Assembly: GCF_032116555.1 (NCBI RefSeq)
Contig: NZ_CP134949.1
Location: forward strand, 3,259,859-3,323,858
Origin: Halobaculum sp. XH14
GTDB lineage: Archaea > Halobacteriota > Halobacteria > Halobacteriales > Haloferacaceae
Length of the DNA stretch: 64,000 nucleotides
Direction of reading: 5' to 3'
The position numbers and the translations under genes are program-made. Numbering within the stretch: position 1 is the stretch's first letter; each line of letters begins with the position of its first letter. The notes under the pieces were generated by a model. It was not told the origin of the DNA. It did not search any database and was given only the letters and a program-made list of their open reading frames with translations. This document shows positions 8,144-17,276 of the stretch, piece by piece.

Positions 8144-9363
8144 TGTCTGATGCCTCCGAGCTTCGAGAGGGCGGCGAAGGCCCGTTTCCGGACCTGCTTG
8201 TCCACGTCGCTATCAGTGATTCGGTCCAGCTCCTCGCGGGCCCGCGACCCGCCGACGTCGCCGAGCGCGAACGCCGCCTTGGCGCGCGCCTCGACCGGCG
8301 CCTCGTCGTCCCGCAGGAGGTCGATGAGCGACGACTCGACGCTGTGGCCATCCAGTTCGGTGATGCTCGTGGCCGCGAACTGCGCGGTCATCTTGTCGTC
8401 GTCGGTGAGCGTCTCGACCAGCGCGTCGATGACGAGCTGTGGCGGCTGGTCGCTCGTGACGCGCCCGAGGAACCAGACGGCGTTGCGGCGCTGGCGGGCC
8501 TGGGACGCCTCCTCCAGGATCTCCACCAGCGGCCCGAGCACCGTTCCGTCGTCGGCCTCCTTCAGTTCGGAGACGACCGTCTCCCGCACCTGGTGGGACT
8601 GCTTGGTCGGCGCGTTCGCCAGCAGTTCGATGATCGAGAAGACGGCCGCCCGGCGGACGGTGTCGTGCTCGTCGCCCAGCGCCGCGGCGAGCCGCGGCAC
8701 CGGCTCCGCGCTGCTGGCGTTGCCGAGCGCGCTCGCCGCGACGCGGCGGATCGAGGAGTTCTCGTCCTCCAGCAGGTCCACCAGCGCCGCGAGCGCCTTC
8801 CCCGTGGCGATGGTGCCCAGCGCGTCCGCCGCGGCCGCCTTCACCGCGCCGTGATCGTCTTCGAGCTTCGCCTCGAGTTTCCCGACCGGGCGCGGGTCGC
8901 CGATGCGACCCAGCGCGTGACAGACTCGCTCGCGGACGCGGGGGTCCGGGTCGTCGAGTCGCTTCACGAGCGGGCCGACCGCGTCGCCGTCGCCGATGCG
9001 ACCCAGCGCGTTGGCGGCGGCCATCCGGAACTCCGGGATGTCCGCCGAGAGGGCGCGCGCGAACGCCCGGATGGCCGCCCAGTCAGCGCCGTCGGGGTTG
9101 ACGTCCGCGGTCCGGGCGAGCAGCCGTTCGAGCGCCTCGTCGCCAAGGTCGTCCAGCGCGTCGACCGCCGCCGCACGGACCTTGTCGTCGTCGTCGTCGG
9201 TGACGAGGTGGACGAGCACGTCCATCGTCCGGTCGTCCTCCATGTCGCCGACGTCGCCGAGCATCAGCGCCGCGCGGCGCCGGACCGCGGGGCTGTCGCT
9301 GTGTTTGGCCCGCTCACAGAGCTCCTCCATGTCGTTGTCCCGGGCGAGTGTGTAGAGCGACAT
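8140..9363 (-). CDS. HEAT-repeat protein of the chemotaxis operon
   Basis: A 407-residue protein made of about a dozen HEAT/PBS-lyase-like helical repeats of roughly 31 residues, recognisable by recurring patterns such as ALGRIGD and ALGDVG. In Halobacterium, a HEAT_PBS protein is encoded next to the cheF genes and interacts with Che proteins, so this is probably its counterpart and acts as a scaffold. The ATG at 9363 overlaps the cheR stop codon by one base. Longer upstream versions of the frame run antisense-like through cheR and are rejected. Confidence 0.9.
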   Translation of the reverse strand: MSLYTLARDNDMEELCERAKHSDSPAVRRRAALMLGDVGDMEDDRTMDVLVHLVTDDDDDKVRAAAVDALDDLGDEALERLLARTADVNPDGADWAAIRAFARALSADIPEFRMAAANALGRIGDGDAVGPLVKRLDDPDPRVRERVCHALGRIGDPRPVGKLEAKLEDDHGAVKAAAADALGTIATGKALAALVDLLEDENSSIRRVAASALGNASSAEPVPRLAAALGDEHDTVRRAAVFSIIELLANAPTKQSHQVRETVVSELKEADDGTVLGPLVEILEEASQARQRRNAVWFLGRVTSDQPPQLVIDALVETLTDDDKMTAQFAATSITELDGHSVESSLIDLLRDDEAPVEARAKAAFALGDVGGSRAREELDRITDSDVDKQVRKRAFAALSKLGGIRQ

Positions 9364-10172
9364 TATCCCGTGTATCGGTAGATGCGGCTGCGTTTGGCGA
9401 CCGGGTCGAACGCGTCGCGGGCGCCGGGCGGGACCGTCTCCGTCTTGCCGACGACGAGGTAGCCGCCGTCCCGCAGCGAGGACTGCAGCGTGTCGAACAG
9501 GCTCTCCTTGTACCCGGTGTCGATGTAGATGAGCAGGTTCCGACAGAACAGCAGGTCGACGTCCGAGCGGCCCCCGTCGCTGATGAGGTCCCGCGTCTCG
9601 AAGGTGACCCGGCGTTTCACCGCCTCGCGGACGCGGAAGACGTTCCCGTCCTGTTCGACGTACTCCTCGGCGGCCGACAGCGGGCCGAGTTCCTTCCCGA
9701 TGTCGGTCGTGCGGGTGGTCTCGTACTCGCCCTTCCGGGCGGCAGCGAGCGCCTCCTCGCTGATGTCCGAGGCGGTCACGTCGACGGACGCCTCGTCGAT
9801 TTCCGGGTCGTCGGCCGCGAGCATCGCCAGCGAGTACGGCTCCCGGCCGTCCGCACAGGGGGCGCTCCAGGCGTTCACCCGCCGCTGGTCGGCCGAAAGG
9901 TCCCGGAGGACCGGGCGGAGGTCCGCCCACATGTCCGGGTCCCGGAAGAAGCCGGTCACGTTGATCGTGAGCGCGTCCAGCAGGGCGTCGCGCTCGGCGT
10001 CGTCGCGCCGGAGGATGCCCAGGTACTCGGCGTGGTTCTCGGCGTCACGGCGCTGCATCCGCGCGGCGATGCGCCGGCCGAGGTACGCCTCGTTGTAGTA
10101 GCCCGGTTCGAACGGCACCTCGTCCTCGACGTAGCGGATGACCTGTCCGAACCCGTCGTCGCTCGCGCTCAT
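9363..10172 (-). CDS. cheR: Chemoreceptor methyltransferase CheR
   Basis: Transfers methyl groups from S-adenosylmethionine to glutamates of transducer proteins, the adaptation arm of chemotaxis. The 269 residues show the N-terminal helical domain, the NVTGFFRD signature (71-78), a SAM-binding loop SAPCADGREPYS (103-114) and the CRNLLIYID motif. The usual glycine of the SAM loop (GCSTGEE) is replaced by PCADGRE, a modest deviation. The start overlaps the cheA stop by four bases, and its own stop overlaps the HEAT gene start. Confidence 0.95.
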   Translation of the reverse strand: MSASDDGFGQVIRYVEDEVPFEPGYYNEAYLGRRIAARMQRRDAENHAEYLGILRRDDAERDALLDALTINVTGFFRDPDMWADLRPVLRDLSADQRRVNAWSAPCADGREPYSLAMLAADDPEIDEASVDVTASDISEEALAAARKGEYETTRTTDIGKELGPLSAAEEYVEQDGNVFRVREAVKRRVTFETRDLISDGGRSDVDLLFCRNLLIYIDTGYKESLFDTLQSSLRDGGYLVVGKTETVPPGARDAFDPVAKRSRIYRYTG

Positions 10173-12466
10173 CGGGCCTCCCCCAGCGTCTCCACGTCGA
10201 GGATCGACACCACGTCGCCGTCCCCGAGCACCGCGGTCCCCGAGAGGCCGGGCGTCCCCGAGAGGATGCCCTCCAGCGGCTTCACCACGACTTCCTCCTG
10301 GTGGAGCACCTGGTCACAGTGGAGCGCCACGGGCCGCTTCTCCCCGCGGATGCGCAACAGCATCCCGTCGTTCCCGGCGGCGTCTTCCCCCCGGGCTTCG
10401 GGGGCGTCTTCCCTCCGATTCGCTTTGCCCTCCTGCGGTCGGTCGCTGCCGCCGTCCGCGACCGCGGGCCCGACGCCGCCGCCGGTCGCGTCCGCGAACA
10501 GCTCGCCCAGCCTGACGACCGGGTAGATGTCGCCGTCGTGGCGCACGATCTCCTCCCCGTTGGCGACGTCGAGACCGCCCGCGCGGGACACCTCGCCGAT
10601 GTTCTTGATCGGAACGCCGTACTCCACGCCGTTCACCTCGATGAACATCACGCGGACGATGGCGACCGTGACGGGCAGCCGGATCTCGAACCGCGTGCCC
10701 TCGCCGGGCGTCGAGTCGAGCGTGACGTGGCCGTCGAGCTCCTTCACGGTCGTCTTCACCACGTCCATGCCGACGCCCCGGCCCGAGACGTCGGTCACCT
10801 CGTCGTTGGTCGAGAACCCGGGGTGGAACACGAGCTGGCGGGCCTCGTCGTCGTCCATCGCCTCGACCTCGGCCGGCGTCTTCACGCCCTCCTCGACGGC
10901 CTTCTCGCGGAGCGCGTCCGCCTCGATGCCGCCGCCGTCGTCCTCGACGACGATGGTGACGTGGTCGCGCTCGCGGGTCGCCCGGAGCTCGACGGTGCCC
11001 GCCGAGTCCTTCCCGGCGGCCTCGCGCTCGGCGGGCGACTCGATGCCGTGATCCACGGCGTTGCGGAGGATGTGGACGAGCGGGTCCCGGATCTCGGTGA
11101 GGATGGTCCGGTCGAGCTCGATGTCCCGGCCGTCGATGTCGAAGTTCACCTCCTTGTCCTGGTCGCGCGCGAGGTCGCGCACGAGCCGCGGGAACGTGTC
11201 CACGACCGCCGACAGCGGGATGAGTCGCATGTCCATCACCGTGTTCTGGAGGTTCGAGCTGATCTTGTCGAGCTCGTCGAGGTTGTCCGAGTCGATGCCG
11301 GCCTCCTCCATCTCCCGGCGGAGCTTGATGCGGCTCGTCACCAGTTGCTCGACGAGCCCGTACAGGTCGTCGAGCTGGTCCACGTCGACGCGGATCGACG
11401 ATATCGTATCCGAGGAGCCCCCGCTCCGATTCCCGCCGTCGTCGTCGGGTTTCTTCGCCTCGTCTCCCTCCTCCGACGCGGGGCCCGGGGTCGCCTCCGC
11501 GCCGGTCGACCCGTCCGCTTGCGCGCCGGATTCGGAGTCGGCTCCCGTCTCGGCGCCCGACTCCGGCTCGGTTCCGACGTCCGATTCCGCGTCAGACCCG
11601 TCGTCCGGGGCCGGCTCGACGGTCGCAACCTCGACGGCGGCGACCTGGCTGGCCGCGTCGATGCCGGCGGACACCTCGTCGGAACTGCCCGCAGTCAGGT
11701 AGCAGTCGAAGCCGTCCGCGCCGGCGCCGTCCTCGACCGCCTCGCGCTCGGGGTCGGTCGTCAGGTCGCCGAAGGAGCCCTCGACGGCCTGCAGGAGGAA
11801 CATCGCGTCCACCCCGGCCATGTCGGTCTCCGCGAGCGTCACGCTCGCACGGTAGACGCCCTCGTCGTCGGCCGGGTCGAGGCCGTGCTCGAAGTCGGCG
11901 GCGTCGACCCGCTCCGGGGACCCGTCGTCCGTCGCGTCCGCCTCGTCGGCCCCGGTCGACTCGTCGGGTCCGGCTGACTCGCCGGCCGACCCCGTGCCCG
12001 AACCCGGAGCGGTGTCGGTAGCGTCGTCAGCCTCCGATTCCCCATTCTGTCCGTCGGTTTCAGTCCCTTCCCCCTCGGTCGCGGAAGCGCCACCCTCGAC
12101 TAACGTTCGGAGCGCGTCCTCGGTGTCGCTCGGGTCGACGTTCGTCTCGCCCGTCTCGTCGATCTCGCCGAGCATCGCGTCGAGGTGGTCGACCCCCTCG
12201 AACAGCAGGTCCATCAGTTCGCCCGAGACGTCGATGTCGCCGTCGCGGACCTCGTCGAGCAGGTCCTCCATCGCGTGGGCCAGCCCCGAAAAGGAGGTGA
12301 AGCCCATCGCCGCCGCGTTCCCCTTCAGCGTGTGTGCGGTGCGGAAGATGGCGTCCATCGCCTCCGCGTCGTCGGGATCCGACTCCAGCGCGAGCAGCGA
12401 GTTGTTGAGTTCGGTGATGCCCTCCTCGCTCTCGCGGACGAACGCGCGAACGTGCGCGTCCGACAT
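10169..12466 (-). CDS. cheA: Chemotaxis sensor kinase CheA
   Basis: Histidine kinase that receives transducer signals and phosphorylates response regulators. The 765 residues contain an HPt domain with the phosphorylated His45 in TAHTLKGN, an acidic linker, a P2-like domain (about 205-285), a second acidic linker, the P3 dimerisation helices (about 355-410), the HATPase domain with ILRNAVDHG (about 467), EDDGGGI (about 511) and SGRGVGMD (about 562), and a CheW-like P5 domain to the end. The Asp/Glu/Ser-rich linkers are long, as is usual in haloarchaea. It follows cheB with no intergenic base. Confidence 0.97.
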   Translation of the reverse strand: MSDAHVRAFVRESEEGITELNNSLLALESDPDDAEAMDAIFRTAHTLKGNAAAMGFTSFSGLAHAMEDLLDEVRDGDIDVSGELMDLLFEGVDHLDAMLGEIDETGETNVDPSDTEDALRTLVEGGASATEGEGTETDGQNGESEADDATDTAPGSGTGSAGESAGPDESTGADEADATDDGSPERVDAADFEHGLDPADDEGVYRASVTLAETDMAGVDAMFLLQAVEGSFGDLTTDPEREAVEDGAGADGFDCYLTAGSSDEVSAGIDAASQVAAVEVATVEPAPDDGSDAESDVGTEPESGAETGADSESGAQADGSTGAEATPGPASEEGDEAKKPDDDGGNRSGGSSDTISSIRVDVDQLDDLYGLVEQLVTSRIKLRREMEEAGIDSDNLDELDKISSNLQNTVMDMRLIPLSAVVDTFPRLVRDLARDQDKEVNFDIDGRDIELDRTILTEIRDPLVHILRNAVDHGIESPAEREAAGKDSAGTVELRATRERDHVTIVVEDDGGGIEADALREKAVEEGVKTPAEVEAMDDDEARQLVFHPGFSTNDEVTDVSGRGVGMDVVKTTVKELDGHVTLDSTPGEGTRFEIRLPVTVAIVRVMFIEVNGVEYGVPIKNIGEVSRAGGLDVANGEEIVRHDGDIYPVVRLGELFADATGGGVGPAVADGGSDRPQEGKANRREDAPEARGEDAAGNDGMLLRIRGEKRPVALHCDQVLHQEEVVVKPLEGILSGTPGLSGTAVLGDGDVVSILDVETLGEAR

Positions 12467-13519
12467 CTACGGGGCACCCCCGACGATGCCGCCGGCGACG
12501 TCGTCCAGCGGGAGCACGCTTCCGACCCGGCCCGTCGCCGCCGCGCGCTTGGGCATGCCGTAGACGACCGAGGTCTCCTCGTCCTGTGCGATGATCCGGC
12601 CGCCGGCGTCGTCGATGGCGGTGACGCCGGTCGCGCCGTCGTCGCCCATCCCGGTCAGGATGACGCCGACGATCGGGTCGTCCACGGTTTCGGCCACGGA
12701 CTCCATCGTCACGTTGACCGAGGGGCGGACGTTCTGGCCGCGATCCTCGTCGACGAGTTCGACCCGGAGCCGTCCCCCGCTGTACCGGGTGACCGCGAGG
12801 TGCTTCCCGCCGCGAGCCACGAGCACCTCGCCGCGGCCGACCCGTGCGCCGTCCGTGGCTTCCGAGACGGCCAGCGAGCAGGCCGAGTCGAGCCGGTCGG
12901 CGAACCGGCCGGTGAACGCCTCGGGCATGTGCTGGACCACGAGCACGCGCACGTCCGCTCCACCCGGGATCCCGGCGAGCACGCGCTCGACGGCGTCCGG
13001 TCCCCCGGTCGAGGAGCCGATGACGACCGTCGTGTTCGGCTCGACGCCGTCGGTCGTCGTCGTGGTCGTCGCCGACCCGCCGTGGGTCGCGGCCGCGACG
13101 GCCGCGCCGCCGCTGAGGTCCGCCTCCGCGACCGAGCGGACCGTCTCCACCAGCTGTTCCTCCAGCCGCGAGACGCCCATCGACACCTCGCCGCCCGGCT
13201 TCGCGAAGAAGTCGACCGCGCCCGCGTCCAGCGCCGCGAACGTCTCCTCGGCGCCGTCTTCGGTGTACGCCGAGAGCATGAGCGTCGGCGTCGGCTGCTC
13301 GCGCATGATGCGCTCGACGGCCTCGATGCCGTCCATCCGCGGCATCTCGACGTCCATCGTCACGACGTCGGGCTCCACCTCGGCCACGACCGTCAGCGCC
13401 TCGGCCCCGTCGGCCGCCTCGCCGACGACGTCGATGCCGCCGGATTCGAGGATGTCGGTGATGAGTCCCCGCATGAACCGCGAGTCGTCCACGACGACCG
13501 TCCGGGGTGCGTCGGTCAC
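12467..13519 (-). CDS. cheB: Receptor methylesterase CheB
   Basis: Demethylates or deamidates transducer glutamates when phosphorylated. The receiver domain has VVVDDS, the phosphoacceptor in TMDVEMPRMDG and the conserved lysine in FAKPGG. The catalytic domain carries the serine in IGSSTGG, the histidine in VQHMPEAF and the aspartate in LTGMGDDG. I chose the GTG at 13519, giving 350 residues, because a strong GGGAGGTG sequence lies about 7 nt before it and the receiver domain starts right after. An ATG at 13564 in the same frame would add 15 atypical residues. It is the first gene of the che operon and is divergent from cheW. Confidence 0.94.
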   Translation of the reverse strand: MTDAPRTVVVDDSRFMRGLITDILESGGIDVVGEAADGAEALTVVAEVEPDVVTMDVEMPRMDGIEAVERIMREQPTPTLMLSAYTEDGAEETFAALDAGAVDFFAKPGGEVSMGVSRLEEQLVETVRSVAEADLSGGAAVAAATHGGSATTTTTTDGVEPNTTVVIGSSTGGPDAVERVLAGIPGGADVRVLVVQHMPEAFTGRFADRLDSACSLAVSEATDGARVGRGEVLVARGGKHLAVTRYSGGRLRVELVDEDRGQNVRPSVNVTMESVAETVDDPIVGVILTGMGDDGATGVTAIDDAGGRIIAQDEETSVVYGMPKRAAATGRVGSVLPLDDVAGGIVGGAP

Positions 13520-13662
13520 GGCCGCACACCTCCCGCCGATCGCTGCCCCTCTCCTGTCATGCACGGTCGTATCCCCAGCCGTTCCTTCAAGGCTCCGTCC
13601 CGAATTTCAGCGGTGATAGTTCGGGGAACACCGTTAAGACCGACGAACGGGCGGGATTGGAC

Positions 13663-14112
13663 ATGGCGAGCAGTCAGCACCCGACCGACGACGCCGCCGA
13701 CCGGGGAGAGACGACGCAGGTACTCGAGTTCGGTCTCGGCGATGAGACGTACTGTCTGGACATCGGCTACATCGACGAGATAGTCGACGCGGGCGATCTC
13801 ACGGCCATCCCGAACTCGCCGACCCACGTCGAGGGCGTGATGGACCTGCGCGGGAAGACGACGACCATCATCGACCCGAAGACGCTGCTCGGGGTCGCCG
13901 GGGACGGCGCGCGCGAGCGGATCATCGTCTTCGACCCCGACGAGACGTCCGAGGGTGGGACGGTCGGCTGGGTCGTCGACGAGGTGTTCCAGGTCCGCGA
14001 CGTGGCCGCAGACGAGGTGGACGAGGGCACGACCGCCGGCGACGACGACGTCCGGGGGATCGTCAAGGGCGAGGACCGGTTCGTCGTCTGGGTCGAACCG
14101 CAGACCGAGTAG
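13663..14112 (+). CDS. cheW: Chemotaxis coupling protein CheW
   Basis: Couples transducers to CheA. The 149-residue protein consists of one CheW domain: TQVLEFGLGDETYCLDIGYI near the start, VEGVMDLRGK in the middle and a C-terminal beta segment ending VVWVEPQ. The first 18 residues are an acidic, probably disordered extension. The ATG at 13663 is 144 nt from the start of divergent cheB, so the two share a promoter region. Confidence 0.94.
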   Translation: MASSQHPTDDAADRGETTQVLEFGLGDETYCLDIGYIDEIVDAGDLTAIPNSPTHVEGVMDLRGKTTTIIDPKTLLGVAGDGARERIIVFDPDETSEGGTVGWVVDEVFQVRDVAADEVDEGTTAGDDDVRGIVKGEDRFVVWVEPQTE

Positions 14113-14265
14113 TCGGCGGTACGCTCGGGCTGCCGTCCGTTTTGTGACGTTCGGCGTGCACGAGCCGCGGGCATCCGATTTTCGCCGACTGCGACGTTGT
14201 TTCGGGGAACGTGTGCCGTCCGAAGCGGCGCGGGAAGCGGGTCCTGCGCGTGGCCAATAAATCGT

Positions 14266-14282
14266 ATTTCGCGATATAGAAT
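14266..14282 (+). repeat. AT-rich ATTTCGCGATATAGAAT element, copy 1
   Basis: Between cheW and a pseudogene lies ATTTCGCGATATAGAAT. It is one of three near-identical, imperfectly palindromic elements in the window; the others are at 31311-31328 (minus orientation) and 32317-32333. It stands out in GC-rich surroundings. Confidence 0.4.
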
Positions 14283-14379
14283 TTTCATCGACGGGCCGAA
14301 CGTGACCGGAGCCGACACGGCTCACGCTCGTCGGTCGGGAGCCGGCGGTCGGCGGTCGAACGCGTCGACGCTGCCCGAA

Positions 14380-15060
14380 TCAGCCGTCCGCGACGGCCGC
14401 GAGGAGCCGCGCCGTGGCCGACACCGCCTCGCGGCGGTCGACGACGCGGCAACCGTCTCGACGGCCGCGAGGAACCCGTCGACGACGAGAGCGACGCGGG
14501 ATCGACGCCGGCGGCGTCGAGGACGTCGACGCTGTAGTACACGGTGTCGACCCGGAAGGCCGCGACCGGGACGGCCCGGTAGCCGCCGTCTCGACGGCAC
14601 GTCTCGTGGGCGACCGGCGGATGTGCGTCCGCCAGATCGCCGGTCCACGCGTCGTCGACGGCCGCCAGCGAGCCGTCGAACGGTGCCAGGTTTCCCCCCG
14701 GGACGGTTCCGACGGCTCCGGGCGGGTCGCCGCCCGCGATGCGCCGCCCGAGGCGGTCGTCGACGCCCACGTCCGCGACGGGTCGCACGTCCGTCGGGAC
14801 GTCCGGGTGGGCGTCGCGAAACGACGCGGTGAACGACTCGCTCGCGAGCTGACCGGGGCCGGACATCCAGTTGTGCAGCACCTCGACCGGCGGGCGGTCG
14901 GATGGGGGGAATCGATTTCGGCCGCCGTCGCGAGCCCGGTCGGACCCGTCGAGCCGCCGTTCGAGGCACAGCCGACGAGGCTCGTGAGGCCACCCGTGGC
15001 GATGGTGGCCAGGAGTCCTCGTCGACGGGAGAGCCGCCGTGGCGTCGGGGAACCAGTCAT
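14380..15060 (-). pseudogene. Decayed sugar-binding lipoprotein of an ABC transporter
   Basis: The N-terminus (ATG at 15060) is a Tat-lipoprotein signal: two runs of arginine, a hydrophobic stretch and the lipobox LVGC. The frame then breaks at a run of six C near 14907-14912. The neighbouring frame continues with family-1 solute-binding protein sequence (VEVLHNWMSG, RDAHPDVPTD, AVPVAAFRVDTVYYSVDVLDAAGVDPASL). A second break near 14480 is needed to reach LVVDGFLAAVETVA, and a third to reach the final REAVSATARLLAAVADG and stop. The total is only about 225 codons against some 400 in intact relatives, so much of the protein is missing. No permease or ATPase genes are nearby. Confidence 0.65.
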
Positions 15061-15376
15061 CTGTCCGTCAGGTTCGACGGGAGAGTACAAGCGTCCTGTG
15101 CCGGTGGCGACGAGGGAGGGAAACGAAACCGAGGAGCCGGGTACGGGTGCCGACTCTCCCAGTGAAGGACTTCCGGACGGCGGGGGCGACGTCCTGAACT
15201 GCGGGGGACATCGTCCTGAAGTGCGGCGGAGGCGTCGTCTGTCCCGCGTTTCCGGTGGGAGTTCCGACCTCGAACCGCTCACAGCGGGTCGGGGTCGATT
15301 CCGGCCCGATCACACGGTTATTCTTCGTGATATTCGGGGGCGAACCCTTATTGAGCGCATCGGGGCTCATCGGTGT
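15061..15376. other. Intergenic region with promoter of the KaiC-like gene
   Basis: This 316-nt stretch has no convincing gene. The final part is AT-rich, with CCTTATTGAG at about 15346-15355, 27 nt before the ATG at 15377. That spacing is expected for the TATA box of a leaderless transcript. The remainder is ordinary GC-rich spacer. Confidence 0.45.
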
Positions 15377-16072
15377 ATGCGCGTATCGAGCGGCGTCAGC
15401 GGGTTCGACGAGGTCGTCGACGGCGGGCTTCCCGCCGGGCGGCTCTACGTCGTCTGTGGTCCCCCCGGCAGCGGCAAAACGACGTTCTCCTCCCAGTTCC
15501 TGGCCGAGGGCGTCTCGCAGGGCGACCGCTGTCTGTTCGTCAGCATGCACGAGAGCGAGGCCGACCTGGAGGCCGACATGAGCGGCTACGACTTCGGCTT
15601 CTCCGAGGCGCTCGACTCCGGGCAGGTAACGTTCCTCGACGCCTTCTCGCAGGACGGCAAGCGCTTCTTCGGGATGCCGGGCGAGCGCAGGGACTCGAAC
15701 ACCATCAGCAACCGCATCACGTCGTTCGTCGAGTCGCGGGACATCGACCGGGTCGTTGTCGACTCGACGATGCTGCTCCGCTACTTCATCGACGACACGG
15801 ACGACACGATGATCCAGTTCCTCTCCTCGCTCAAGCGGGCGAACGCGACGACGTACCTCATCTCCGAGATGACCGATCCGTCCGCGTACGCCGACGAGCA
15901 CTACCTCGCACACGGCGTCGTCTTCTTCCACAACTACATGGAGGACGACGGCATGACACGCGGCGTCCAGGTCGTGAAGATGCGGGGGGCCGACGTCGAC
16001 ACCGACATCCACGACCTCCGGTTCACTGATCGGGGACTGGTCGTCGCAACCGACCGGTCGGACGCCCGCTGA
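15377..16072 (+). CDS. KaiC/RecA-like ATPase
   Basis: A 231-residue single-domain ATPase of the KaiC/GvpD/RAD55 group. Visible are the N-terminal SGVSGFDEVVDGGLPAGRLY, Walker A GPPGSGKTT (28-36) and Walker B in DRVVVDST (about 124-131). Archaea have many such proteins, often in signal transduction, and some haloarchaeal ones are annotated as HTR-like. It heads a three-gene unit: the next ATG overlaps its stop codon (TGATG). The position one pseudogene away from cheW invites, but does not prove, a link to taxis. Confidence 0.85.
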   Translation: MRVSSGVSGFDEVVDGGLPAGRLYVVCGPPGSGKTTFSSQFLAEGVSQGDRCLFVSMHESEADLEADMSGYDFGFSEALDSGQVTFLDAFSQDGKRFFGMPGERRDSNTISNRITSFVESRDIDRVVVDSTMLLRYFIDDTDDTMIQFLSSLKRANATTYLISEMTDPSAYADEHYLAHGVVFFHNYMEDDGMTRGVQVVKMRGADVDTDIHDLRFTDRGLVVATDRSDAR

Positions 16073-16530
16073 TGTACGAGGAGCGACTGGGAACCGACTG
16101 GGAGACGCTCTCGGAGGCGGAAGCCATCGACCGGGCGTTCGCGCTCGGCGTCGCCTCGGCGTTCGGCTACGAGAACGACGGGGAGTTCGAGCGGCTCCGG
16201 GACGTCCTCGACAGCTCCTACGATCGCAGTCTCATCGAACTCGCCTACAGAGAGGGTACACAGAAGGCGCTAGCATTACAAGGCAAAGTTCCGGCGAAGG
16301 ACGACGTCTGGCGGCGGCTCGTGACCGAGGGGGAGGGGGCGGTCGCGCGCCTCTCGGCGGACGAGAGCGGCGTCCCCCACCCGGCGACCGAGCGCGGTCC
16401 GGCCGGGGAGCTTCCGTCGAACCTCGCCCGGGCCGACCTCCTCGAGGGGGGCGAGGACCTCGAAGCGCTCCAGTATCCCCGGTTCCTCGGACGGCGGTCG
16501 GACGGCGACGACGGGGACCGGGGGGAGTGA
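16072..16530 (+). CDS. Conserved protein between two KaiC-like ATPases
   Basis: A 152-residue acidic protein that I do not recognise as a named family. The N-terminal 75 residues are predicted helical (ETLSEAEAIDRAFALGVASAFG and LIELAYREGTQKALAL), and the C-terminal half is Gly/Pro/Asp-rich and probably flexible. No cysteines or P-loop are present. Its start overlaps the upstream ATPase stop by one base, so it is translated together with it and may be a partner. Confidence 0.7.
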   Translation: MYEERLGTDWETLSEAEAIDRAFALGVASAFGYENDGEFERLRDVLDSSYDRSLIELAYREGTQKALALQGKVPAKDDVWRRLVTEGEGAVARLSADESGVPHPATERGPAGELPSNLARADLLEGGEDLEALQYPRFLGRRSDGDDGDRGE

Positions 16531-16604
16531 CCCGCGATGTACCCGAGAGGTCGATGAACGGGGTGTGGACAAAGGTTTTGAGCGTCCGCCGCCACCTCCG
16601 GGAC

Positions 16605-17231
16605 ATGGTGGAGGATTCCCCGCTTTCCGTCGATTCCCCCGGCCAGGGGGAGAGCCTCCTCATCGCCGGCCCTCCGATGACGGGGAAGTACGACCTGCTG
16701 TTCCGACTGCTCGGGTCGTCGATCGATCAAGGGATCGTCATCTCGACGGGCGACACCGCCGAGGACGTCCGCGCGGACTTCGCCGAGATCGGCGACCTCG
16801 ACCCGGCAGCCGTCGGCGTCGTGGACTGCGTCTCCAAGCAGCGCGGCGTGAACACGCAGCCGGCCGACCGCACGCGGTACGTCTCCTCGCCCAAGAACGT
16901 CACCGAGATCGGGATGAAGTTCACCGACCTCTTCGAGGAGTACCGGGAGTACGAGCCGCCGGTCGGCGTCGGCATCCACTCGCTCTCGGAGCTGCTGATG
17001 TATCTCGACCCCGAGGACGTCTACCAGTTCGTCCGCGTGCTCACCAAACAGGCCGAGAGCGAGGGATGGTCGACCGTCGCGGTCCTCGGCTCGACGATGC
17101 ACGACGAACAGACGCTCCACACGATGTACGAGCCGTTCGACACGGTCGTCAACACGCGCGAGAACGACGGCTCCCGCGAGCTTCGCGTCCGGGACCGCTC
17201 GCGGGCCGCGACCGCCTGGACGACGTTCTGA
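16605..17231 (+). CDS. KaiC/HTR-like protein with degenerate P-loop
   Basis: A 208-residue RecA-like protein. The P-loop reads AGPPMTGKYD (about residues 20-29): glycine and lysine are kept, but the Ser/Thr that coordinates magnesium is replaced by Tyr, so ATP hydrolysis may be weak or lost. I chose the ATG at 16605 because an AAAGGTTTT element lies about 25-30 nt upstream (leaderless pattern). A GTG at 16527 overlapping the previous stop would add 26 residues. The protein resembles the haloarchaeal HTR-like group, whose role is unknown. Confidence 0.8.
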   Translation: MVEDSPLSVDSPGQGESLLIAGPPMTGKYDLLFRLLGSSIDQGIVISTGDTAEDVRADFAEIGDLDPAAVGVVDCVSKQRGVNTQPADRTRYVSSPKNVTEIGMKFTDLFEEYREYEPPVGVGIHSLSELLMYLDPEDVYQFVRVLTKQAESEGWSTVAVLGSTMHDEQTLHTMYEPFDTVVNTRENDGSRELRVRDRSRAATAWTTF

Positions 17232-17276
17232 CCGCCGCGTCGCCCGGCGGTTTTCACGATTCGAGCGGCGGGGCGA

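Noticed and set aside
12467..13564. Longer cheB start at 13564
   Set aside because: The 15 extra residues are unlike CheB N-termini, and a strong ribosome-binding sequence precedes the GTG at 13519.
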